Below the pieces are notes generated by a model that worked only from the letters and a program-made list of their open reading frames with translations, searched no databases and was not told the DNA's origin. A program made the translations under genes and the position numbers. From the NCBI GenBank assembly GCA_012934845.2, contig WNNJ02001070.1, forward strand, positions 124,001-188,000: 64,000 nucleotides of DNA, written 5' to 3'. The stretch is from Pomphorhynchus laevis (lineage: Eukaryota > Acanthocephala > Palaeacanthocephala > Echinorhynchida > Pomphorhynchidae). Shown here piece after piece: positions 54,430-64,000 of the stretch (within the stretch, counting starts at the first letter, position 1; each line of letters opens with the position of its first letter).

Positions 54430-56520
54430 ATTTCTCCAAGGAATTGTTTCTTTGTGCACTTTATGTGGCAGGTATAGACGTCACGGAACTCGTGTTTGAC
54501 ATTATTAGCTATTTAACCAGTTATAAATCGTTGAAATAGGTTCTAATTGATGAATTAACATTTGCCGTGATCTTAAAATGTATATTAAGATTAACATGAT
54601 AATAACTCTCCGTAAACAGTTGTCTTTCTCCTATTTGTAGAAGAAAAAAACCATCAACAGATCATGTGACCGTTTTACAACCTTTTTCTGTTTGTACTAC
54701 AAGTACACACTCGTTATTTGTTAGTTTTTATCAAGTGCTGGTAGCTTTTTTATTCATATTACTCTTATTGCAACATTTGGATGGAGTGTCACATATTTTT
54801 GAACATGACTGTCTAGTAAAAAGAAATTTCTAGCCTGTTACAAATAGAGGCTCCTTATCTAACTTTGTATTGGCTTCGTTTTTAGTTGATCACTGAAGGA
54901 AAATATGTTGTCAGCTAATTACTCGATAATTCATTTGGATAGAATACTTGGTAGTATCATCGAGATTATTCCTGGGTTTTAAACAATAGAACTTGTCCTT
55001 GAATTAATGTAGAACTTGGCGAATCAAACAACAATATCCAAATTCATCGTCAATAATTTTCAGAAAACAAAACGTTTTCTGTTATCGTTGCGTTTTAAAA
55101 TGTAAAATGATGATACATATCAATATGATCCATCAATTGGTATAATGTACGAACATGTTTCGACTACTTTATTTCTAGATAGCAAACGAATATTGGGATT
55201 ATGAACAACAATTTGTGAGAGAACAACGATTTGTGGATTAAAGACAAACATTTTTACATATTTGTGTAAACATGTAAATGGTCTTTTTAATGCGAAAAAT
55301 GGAATTGACAATCCTAAAATATGGATTTGATTTTTTTTTCTAGTATTTTATTGAATCTGAAAATATTTTAAAATTCTAATAAAATCGTGCAAGTGCTTTT
55401 GACAACAATGAACAAGTTCGAAAAATTCAATTTTGTGTTAAATAATTAACACAAAATCGCTAAAAACACGAACGATTTTGTATTTATTTTGTGAAATAAA
55501 TGGGGGAGGAAATTAATGAATTATGACTGTGATTGCTATTTAATAGTCAAGACTAATATTAAATAAATAAACTGTTAAATAGTCCGGTGCGGTTTGCGTT
55601 GTTACATTTAAAATGTAATTTTATTCACGAGTAAGTTGTGGTGATTTCGAGTCAAAAGTACATTATCGTGTATTTTAAAAAAGAATAAGTTGAAATCAAC
55701 ACGGCTAACAAGACAACAAAATGGTGTCGATGGCGGAGATTAAAGAATGAAATATTACATACTAAGCAATTAATAAAATTTAAATTTGAGTGAAAATAAC
55801 GATGCCACTTTGTAATTATTTGATTGAAGCAACTAACGCTTGATATACTTGAAACGACCCTATTCCACTGAATGCTTAATTTATTGGACAATCCGATTGA
55901 TCGCACGCATGTTGGTATTACTTAATAAAGAAACTGTGTCATTATATACGTTCAAGTGAATAACTTGATAACTTGATTGATTGTTTCTAAAGAGACTTTA
56001 CATTTGTAGATTAAGCTATGAATAACATAGCTTAGTATAAAATTGTTCTAAGCTATGTTGCTAAGAGTTTTATCGCCTTAGATAAAAATGACTTCACTTT
56101 AAATATTCCTTCATGTAGGACTTCTCAATGTAAAAGTAAATATGAGCGTTAGAATTAATTTAAACGCGAATACGCTTTGGCTAGAATGACTTACAAACAG
56201 GTAAATTTTGCAATAAAAAGAATGATCCATACAATGCTGCTAAGACTTTACACGTTTCAAAAAGTACTACTGACCTGAGTAGAATAATACGGCTAGATAA
56301 TTTGTATTAAAGTAAAATCTGTTTCAACTCAAATAACTTCGAAATAAGCAAATTTTTCAACAAACATTGCTTTAGGTATGAATTGACTAATAGTGGAAAC
56401 GTTTTAGAATGATAGTATTTATATAGCAATTTGTATTGCATTTTCCCTATTATTCTGTTAAATTAACCGAATGATACAGTAAGTTGTAATCTTATGAGGT
56501 CTATTCTTCCTTATAACATA
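54430..56520. other. AT-rich stretch, no gene seen
   Basis: Short open frames only (for example 55,652-55,906 minus) with no coding-like composition. I see no MTIF2 exon here. Confidence 0.4.
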
Positions 56521-56529
56521 TAGTCCTTA

Positions 56530-56830
56530 TTCGAAAATATCGTATATTATTTATTAGTAAATCCATAAAAATTGACTTTTATTTGAAATTTTAATTATAA
56601 ATTTTAACTTTATATAAATATAAATTGTATAAAATCTTATAATTATATTTTATTTATAATCATTTAACTTTATTTTTAAGTTATATAGTATAAAATAAGT
56701 AGACTCAGTTATATGATCTAATTTGTTTTAATGACATGTTGTTATTAACCTTTGAACTTCATTTTACCGGTAATATAATCTCTGTCTAAAATTCTAAAAA
56801 TATGTATTATTGGTACGACTATTATTTTAT
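56530..56830 (+). mobile_element. PLE 1 tail copy
   Basis: Matches the 3' UTR tail found at 17,570-17,800 and 57,240-57,500: TTATTTATTAGT, ATTGACTTTTATTT, AAATTGTATAAAATCTTAT, GTAGACTCAGTTAT. No upstream coding part or pseudoknot motif. Confidence 0.7.
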
Positions 56831-57109
56831 TGCGTATTTTGTCTCAAGTATGATGAATTTTCTCTTTTTTTCTTATAGTGAATATGATATTTAAATCAAC
56901 AAAATATTATTAAAAATAAATTATTTAAAAACTTATAACTATTTATTATTTACAATTATATTTTATTTAGCATTATTTTTAATGCGATTAAGACCGCTCT
57001 AAGATTTCTATGATTTGATCACTACAGTCCAGTTTATAATTCAACAACGATAATAAATTTTTAGTACGATAAAGTCCTTTTTTCTAGAAAAATAGTCGGT
57101 TTTTCCTAT

Positions 57110-57500
57110 AAAACAGACTAAATAGCGGGGCAAGACAGCGCATATTTGGCCCCAATGCTATGTTGGGTCGAGAAATAGAGGTCGAAACCTATTAACATAG
57201 TAGTTCATCCTAATGACATATAATCCTTATTTTGGTACATCGTCTCTTATTTATAAGTCAATTCAAAAATTGACTTTTATTTTAAATTTCAATTATAAAT
57301 TTTAACTTGATATAAATATAAATTGTATAAAATCTTCTATAATTATATATTATTTATTTTTATTTTAATTTATATATCGCATAAAATATGTAGACTCAGT
57401 TATCTGATTTTATTTGTTCAACTGACAAGTTATTATTGACATGTGGACTTTGTTTTCTTAGTAATATAACATCTGCCAGAAATACTGAAACTATGTACTA
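57110..57500 (+). mobile_element. PLE 1 3' end copy with eroded pseudoknot motif
   Basis: Begins with TTTGGCCCCAATGCTATG at about 57,145 and CATAGTAG near 57,205; the second G-rich arm is degenerate (GAGGTC). The tail continues to about 57,500 with GTAGACTCAGTTATCTGA. Confidence 0.75.
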
Positions 57501-57654
57501 TTGATACGACATTATTATTTTTTTGCTAATTTTCAAGCTAGTTTTAGGTTTTTATATTTCTTATAAATGAGAAGTAAATTAACAAAATACTATTAAAATA
57601 TTAAATTTGCAATATATGAATCAACAAAATATTATTACAAATTTATTTAAACTA

Positions 57655-57960
57655 TTAAGCAAAACTTTGTGTGGATAATAAATTATATGCTTTGTATTAG
57701 AATAAGATACACTAGATAATCAAATTTCATCAGGGGAAATACGTCAAAAAAACTCTAATTTGCAAATTGCTAGCAACAATACAGCGTATGTTATTTATTA
57801 GTCTATTCATAAAAATTAACTTTTATTTTAAATTTCAATTTTAAATTTTAACTTTATATAAATATAAATTGTATAAAATCTTATATAATTATATATTATT
57901 TATTTTTATTTTAATTTATATATCGTATAAAATACGTAGACTCAGTTATCTAATCTGATT
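57655..57960 (+). mobile_element. PLE 1 terminal copy (last ORF codons plus tail)
   Basis: Starts with the end of the PLE ORF (the last codons read 'VDNK' then a stop near 57,683), TGCTTTGTATTAGAATAAGA, then ACTTTTATTTTAAATTTCAA and GTAGACTCAGTTATCTAAT. The hairpin region is replaced by unrelated sequence near 57,750-57,790. Confidence 0.65.
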
Positions 57961-59805
57961 TATAGAAAATTCGTTTTTTTTAATTATTATTTCATTATAT
58001 TGAGCATGTAAGGCTTAGGAAAAAGTAAATATTTTTATATTGTTATTTAAGCTATCTATTATTCTTCTATACATTTGATTTTAGAAGTAGATGAACAAAA
58101 GCTCTGTGTATTTAACGATGGAAGAATTCAGTTGTATTATTCACCAATTAAATCCAAAGTGTAACTATTTACCGATGACCTTGTAGTAGTGAAATAATAA
58201 TGACTTATAAATTCAAATCAAGTATCGAAATGGCTATCGATAAAATCACGATAGCAATAGAAATTCAGAATCGGTATGAAATAAAAAAATCATTTTATTT
58301 TATATCCGCAAGGGATTCGGTTTGAAAGTAAAATATTTTAAAAATTTGATCAAATTTAAGTATTTATCATCAAATATATAATCAATTAATTATCCTATTT
58401 ACCATCGATTCAATCGTCAATACTAATGCCAACACATTTCCAAATCTAAAAAATACCATAGAATGTTTGTTGTAGTTGAATGACGGTTGTGTTCTGAACT
58501 TTTATTCTTTAAACAACCACTAAATGTGCCTTCATGTCCCGTATCTTGATAAAGTCTATTTTTCTAACAATTAGTGACTGTTGTAAGATGAAAACCTTTT
58601 ATCACTTTGGGAATTTTCAATATTTTCGTTAATTTTGTAAACTTTTCTTAATTTTCAATCAAAAGATTGACAAAATAATAATGAATCAGCATTTGTATAT
58701 CGAGGATTACATCGAATATTACATGTCTTAATGTAATACACAAATGAAGAAATGTGATGATTGTAATTTGTCGAATTTTTCTGTTTTCTAACAAAGCATT
58801 AAGACTTCAATAGATTATCAATTTCGATAATGAACACACCGCTGTATTTGAAAATGCAAACATATTATATTTCCTTGCATAATTATTCAACACATTGACT
58901 ACGCTCAGTCAGTACAAATGAACAAATATACAAATTTTATATTTAGGGATATATGTGATTAGAGAGCATTTTCTGTAAAGTTCTTTAATTACTTAAATTC
59001 GAATTAGTAAAATAAATTAAAATAAGAATTTGTTTATTATTTATTTTTCAAGGTAATAAAATTGAATAATCTGAAATTAAATAAAATAATTATTTATTAT
59101 TAGTTCACAGAATTTTTCAAATTATTTAAATAAAATTACTAAAAGACAAACCGTCATTCTCGTGCTTGTACAAGTTATTAACATGAAGATATTTAAAGCA
59201 TACTTCTAAATCGGCTAAACATAAATAAATGACAAATTTAGCAAATAGTTGATTAAATACACTTATAGCTTCTAAAATACGAAAAATACTAATTTCTTAT
59301 TAGGCATAGTATGTTGGCATAAGATAAAAAAAATTCCACAAAACCAAACTACAAGATGAAACGTAACTGTATGCAATTTGCAAAATATATCTTCGGATAG
59401 ATCACGTATATTAATTGCTTAAACGCGTAGACAGCGTAAAATAAATTCAGACGAAGATCGCGGTAAAATGACAAGACAAATTTAAAATTAAATATTCAAT
59501 TTTGCACAGGAAATAGTTAAAAATCTTAAAAATATTGCAGATTAAAATCCTAATAAGGATTTAAAATTTTTAAGTTAGAAATGTTATAACTTTCGCAGAT
59601 TCAAACTTTCAAGTTGCAAAAATTCAAAATATTACATATCATGATGAGATATTCAAGGATTATATTAGTTAATATTATGTGTACGTGATAATTTGGATGC
59701 ATATTTGAACTGTATATAATATCACTCACATTGTCTGATGTGATTCACCGTGGAGTACATCAATGGATATTGTTAAACTAAGTTTTAACACAATCAAGCA
59801 TTAAA
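57961..59805. other. AT-rich stretch, no confident gene
   Basis: One exon-like plus-strand frame at 58,051-58,164 is noted under findings. Otherwise nothing. Confidence 0.4.
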
Positions 59806-59809
59806 CAGT

Positions 59810-59935
59810 TTTATTTCGACGTTTCGCCCGGCTGAAGGCTTTTTCAATTGTAATTGCTGCTAGCATGAAAGCTAGTTTTGTTTCTGATGATGCTAATAGC
59901 AGCTAACCAAGTATAAAAATAAATAATTGTTTTTA
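59810..59935 (-). mobile_element. Retroelement terminal fragment (PLE-like end)
   Basis: The minus strand reads GGGCGAAACGTCGAAATAAA, the 3' half of the hammerhead-like end found at termini of many PLEs, after a degenerate first half. Next to it is GTTTCTGATGATGCTAATAG, repeated at 61,890 and inverted at 61,775. No coding sequence. Confidence 0.45.
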
Positions 59936-60079
59936 TCGATCCTGTTCTAAGATTCCAAATTTAAAAAATTGATCAGACTAATTAATTGATCAGATTTATT
60001 AATTCGAATTAATAATGCTAAGATTTAACGTTTAATCATTTAGTTAATGCATGTCGGATTTTTATGACAAAACACTCAC

Positions 60080-60176
60080 AAAGTGATTTCTTTAAAACAT
60101 CTGCTAATTCCTTCACATTCATCGAACGATACAAAGTAACACAAGGCCGTTTTTCTTTCACTACGTAGGGCCTAGC
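60080..60176 (-). CDS. MTIF2: MTIF2 N-terminal exon (IF2_N-like)
   Basis: A 97-bp exon with a strong acceptor (TTCTTTCATAATGTTTAG) and donor GTGAGT. It encodes VVKEKRPCVTLYRSMNVKEL then ADVLKKSL, matching the IF2_N motif (V-I---MTVKELA--L-K) at the mitochondrial IF-2 N-terminus. Same strand as the 3' exons 17.3 kb away. The assignment rests on one motif and correct splice signals. A second acceptor AG five bases inside is possible. Confidence 0.65.
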
Positions 60177-61653
60177 CTAAACATTATGAAAGAAATAAAA
60201 CTTATCGTAAATCAATTGTTTACAGATATGTAAATCCGAGTATTTTTAGGATACTGAAAAATATTAGACGTTTATAAATGCTGCTGATTTCGTAATGAGG
60301 TATATTATTACAGTAATAACTACAATCCATGATATAACGTATGTAATGAAGAAATAAGCGGCTTCAAAAATTTGTAAATTATTTTATACTTTTACTCTCT
60401 GCAAACAAGGTTAATAAATCGTTCCTTTGCAAAACATGCCACATTAATAGGCTATTATAATACGACAATGTACAGCCAAAAGCAAACTTAATGATTAAAG
60501 ATGTAGGAATTTCGATTGAGATGCCACATAAGGCTGAGTGCTCCTTTTAATTACTAATCACTAGGTATTTGTAACACCATGGAAAAATTGAATTTGACTA
60601 TTTCGATATGTGTTGTTGATTTACTTAAAATATTAAGTGCGAATCTTAAGAAGATTTAAATATTAAAACAACACTTTAGAAACTGAAGGATTCACATAAA
60701 TTTATGTTGGCGATATTTTAATAACTTAAAAAATTGAACTTCTTACAGTATTCTATACAATTTAAATATGTTATAAAAATCAATATTTTATAAAAATAAT
60801 AACTTCAAGAATTGAACTACTTGTAGTATTTTGTAAAAATAAAGTAAATATTTTATAAAAATCAATATTTTATAAAAATAATAACTTTAAGAATTGAACT
60901 ACTTGTAAACAAAAGTAAAGTATTGGTATCGAGTAAAGTATTTTATATTGATATTACATAGTAAGTTGTAAAGATTTGGTGAACTGCAAGGTATAAAAAT
61001 AGTAACTTCAATGGTTCTAAGAGCATTCATAAAAATATAATCCTATTTGATGACTTATTAATATAAAAGGCATTAATATGATTTGACTCAATGTTGAAAG
61101 CCACTTAATATGTCAACCGTACATTTTGATAACGAAAGTATGTTTATATGAATCATATAATACTGTATCCGATTAAGTCTGTGCAGAAAATAGTTTAGCA
61201 ATATTAGACCTGAGAAAATATAAAATTTAAAAAAAATATTTGTGTAAAGATCTCGTCAATCTATAATTCCTTGCTTCGTATATGAAACGGAAATTTATAT
61301 TTTTTCTAAACTCAAATTTTCCGATGCATCCTGAGATAACATCAGCGTCTTGTAATTAGGTTGTATTTTGGCAGTGCTTAGACATTAGCTTTGTTACTTA
61401 AAAACAACCGAAAAATCGGATTGGTTGAAAAACTAAGTGATTGCTCGAATTGTTGATCTAAACCTGATTCTTTCTAATTGATTTTTTTTTAAATAAATAT
61501 CCGTTTTATATTCAAAGGAATGAGTTTGGAAATAAATATAAATTTAAAAGTTAATTGAAAAACATTTCGGTTTAAGAATTGTAATAACGTCGAACTGAGA
61601 AAAACATCTACAATCATGAACGGTTGCAAACTGCTATGAAGGATATTTTTAAT

Positions 61654-61679
61654 GATGATCCCACATTAGTGGGATCATC
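61654..61679. repeat. 11-bp perfect hairpin
   Basis: GATGATCCCAC and GTGGGATCATC around ATTA. GC-rich for its surroundings; no known role. Confidence 0.9.
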
Positions 61680-61734
61680 GTACGTGATACCAAGAAATGC
61701 GATAGAATACACTTTGTTTTTGAAATTTTGGATC

Positions 61735-61935
61735 AGGATCAATAGACAGAAATTTATTTTTATAGTTCATTAACCGCTGTTACTGTCATCATCAGAAACA
61801 AAACCTACAATGTTTTTCATCAAATAAATAAATTGTCTTTTGATTAACTCACAGTTCAGATGCACAATTTAGATGAACAAATTGAACGTGTTATTTCTGA
61901 TGATGCTATTAATAGCAGCTAGCGAACTATAAAAA
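61735..61935. mobile_element. Inverted pair of retroelement end fragments
   Basis: AAATTTATTTTTATAGTTCA with CATCATCAGAAACAAAAC (61,750-61,805) is the inverted counterpart of TTTCTGATGATGCTATTAAT with AACTATAAAAATAGA (61,888-61,935); the latter matches 59,870-59,915. Presumably short PLE-like terminal pieces. Confidence 0.5.
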
Positions 61936-64000
61936 TAGATTATATTTTGATTAAAAGTATCAAAGTAAAGACTAGATTACTTATCCATCATGTACCTGGC
62001 ACAATTGTTTAATAAATTTCATTATATAAGCCAAAAATCGACATCACTAGTGATAGTTAGTCATACTATGTAACAGATGATTAATATTATTAGCTTAACT
62101 AAATAAATAAAATATATTTACAACTATTATTTTTAAGGTTTTGGTCGTCATTTCAAAAGTGTAAGCAACATTGTTGATCATTACCCTATCGTGATTATGT
62201 CAATCCTAATGGTAGTGCTTATGTCATAATTCAGCATGATTACAATTCATCAGCAGTTATTCCGTGTCTACATTTAGCGTTTCGATTTTCATTTCGGTCA
62301 CCATGAGCTCACTGTTGCAGATGTTCATCCATGTTTAATAGTAGTGAACATCGCTGCTATCAGAATTGAAATAATTACGAGAGGGTAATAAAACTGAAAA
62401 TTACATCAATACAGACAGTACAATTAATATAGGAAATATTTTTAAACTTATTTGTTTAAATTAAAAAGTTTGATGACATTTATTAAAATCAAAGGTTGCT
62501 TAAGAGAAACGGAGTAAATATGAAAATCCCGTATTTGATACAAATTCATATGTCATGATATCAAGGCCTTATGTTTTGGCGCACAACTTTAAAGGACACT
62601 TAATTGTTAATCATTAGTTAATGACACATAGGCGAAGCTTTATATTATTTAATTTATAATCTTATTATTAAATAATATTAACTAAATATTCGTAAACAAT
62701 TATATTGATATATTTATTGACAGTGAAATGATTTTACATTAAATTTTTAATTAATAAATTTTTATAATTCCATTCATTTCGAATCTCGATTCTGAATCTA
62801 TCAGAACAATTTTTGTTGTTATTTTTTATATAATGACTCTCTCTATTTTGCCGTCACTTTACTGGACTCACTTGTGATCATTATTTTAAAGTGAAAATGT
62901 AAACTCTATACCAATTTGGTAATTTAATCTATCAATTCATTCATGTATATTAATTATATCAACAATCCTTAGTCAATATTTTATCGTACTAAGGCAAGAT
63001 ATAAATTATTTTATAGCATTATTTTTACCACTTCTAGTCGATTTATTTAATAATTCAACTTTACGATTTACGCTAATTTACCTTTCGAGAATTTTGCTTA
63101 CTCAAATGTGTACCTATGTATATATATCTGTACTGCTCACGGACACAGGGAACATGCGAAATCCACAGTTTACTAAGCATAGTTGAATAATTTTGAAGTT
63201 TTAAAGAAAACATTGGAAATACGGCTTTATCTGAAATAAAAAATATTTACTTCTAAAATATAATGCATTCTTATTTGAAATAGCACGAATAAAAAAAAAA
63301 CAAAAATGAGAACGTAAATAATATAAACTAGGGGCATGTATAGGCAGCTAGCAGTGGAGAGTATGATCTATTGATGAGCCGTAATAACGTCGAAAATTAA
63401 AAATCTGACAAAAATCTATGATTTTAACTATTCTGTCAATGGCAGTGTGTTGATTATGGACTAAATAGTGCTCTTAGACTTAGTAATGTAAATTATGCTA
63501 AGTATTTGATTTGCAGTGGATTAGTAACCTGTACATTAAAAATAGTAATATCGGTTGATTGCCGTTGTGATTTCCTTTGTGATCAGCAATGGGTAGCCTC
63601 ACTGATAAGTGGCAATAATAATAAAAAGCGGCAGTCATTAGGACTGTTCGTTTATGTAATGTAGCGTTCACAGTAATGAAAAATAAGCCGAAAATATTTA
63701 AAATTATAATAGACTAAATAAAAAATTTAATTGAATTTAATTAAATGTATTTTTGATTTATAAGCACTTATTTAAATGTAAAATAAAATATTTATCTTAC
63801 AACCTAATATTCCTCTACCAAGGAATATGTGATTATATCGGTTATAAATGTAATTGTTGAGTAAATGTTAATTAATTCGGATAGCATTTTACTCAGTTTT
63901 AAAGGAAGAAACATTGTATTTTATCAAACAATTTTTGTACACAAAATGACTTTCTTGTAATATTACTACATTTTTTAATAAGAAAATTGTCAGGTAAGAA
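61936..64000. other. AT-rich stretch to window end
   Basis: No gene recognised. 62,180-62,340 is less AT-rich and has a short plus frame (DYVNPNGSAYVIIQH) of unknown nature. A degenerate TTGATGAGCC...CGTCGAAAAT string near 63,370-63,400 resembles eroded retroelement ends. Confidence 0.4.

Noticed and set aside
58437-58570. Minus frame with QDTGHEGTFSG as the missing MTIF2 DTPGH motif
   Set aside because: It lacks the invariant proline, and neither side matches the IF-2 G domain; judged coincidence.

Overview
This is AT-rich eukaryotic DNA, almost certainly from an invertebrate animal; I cannot name the species. The evidence is spliced, animal-type host coding sequence with GT-AG introns (two of them only 53 and 56 bp), a dense mix of non-LTR retrotransposons (CR1/L2-like and Jockey/I-like LINEs), Penelope-like elements (PLEs), one Ty3/Gypsy-type LTR element, foldback elements and minisatellites. 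No bacterial-style operon is present.

Host gene: one gene is well supported, the mitochondrial translation initiation factor IF-2 (MTIF2), on the minus strand. I place eight 3' exons between 27,382 and 42,788 with phase-consistent splice sites, and one N-terminal exon (IF2_N-like) at 60,080-60,176. The GTPase core expected between 42,789 and 60,079 was not found. That gap instead holds a PLE, a LINE, remnants of another reverse-transcriptase element, and a short minus-strand exon-like sequence (48,805-48,917) that weakly resembles the start of a STAT N-terminal domain. The locus is therefore either expanded by insertions, broken, or misjoined in the assembly. The large introns are transposon traps.

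Layout. 1-561: probable non-autonomous DNA transposon. 1,060-6,735: two CR1/L2-like LINE families arranged as a mirror image (C+, D+, D-, C-). 6,950-11,345: an old LINE (F) with a young LINE (B, open RT ORF of 552 codons) inserted in it. 11,430-16,600: a long decayed LINE (E). 16,625-17,800: an internally deleted PLE whose ORF stays open across the deletion. 18,175-22,575: a LINE A copy split by a Gypsy-type element. 24,034-26,940: LINE deletion derivative, foldback element and satellites. 27,382-42,788: MTIF2 3' exons, with PLEs, LINE A copy 2 and a second foldback element in the introns. 43,098-46,130: inverted PLE piece, 16-bp minisatellite, RT C-terminal remnants. 46,320-48,723: the longest PLE copy. 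50,840-54,125: LINE A copy 3 with an open 503-codon RT ORF. 54,300-64,000: AT-rich sequence with PLE tails and the MTIF2 N-terminal exon.

The most notable items are the split MTIF2 locus, a pseudoknot-capable RNA motif shared by copies of one PLE 3' end, the RT-less PLE derivative, the nested insertions and the LINE palindrome. All family assignments come from reading motifs by eye; no database search was run.
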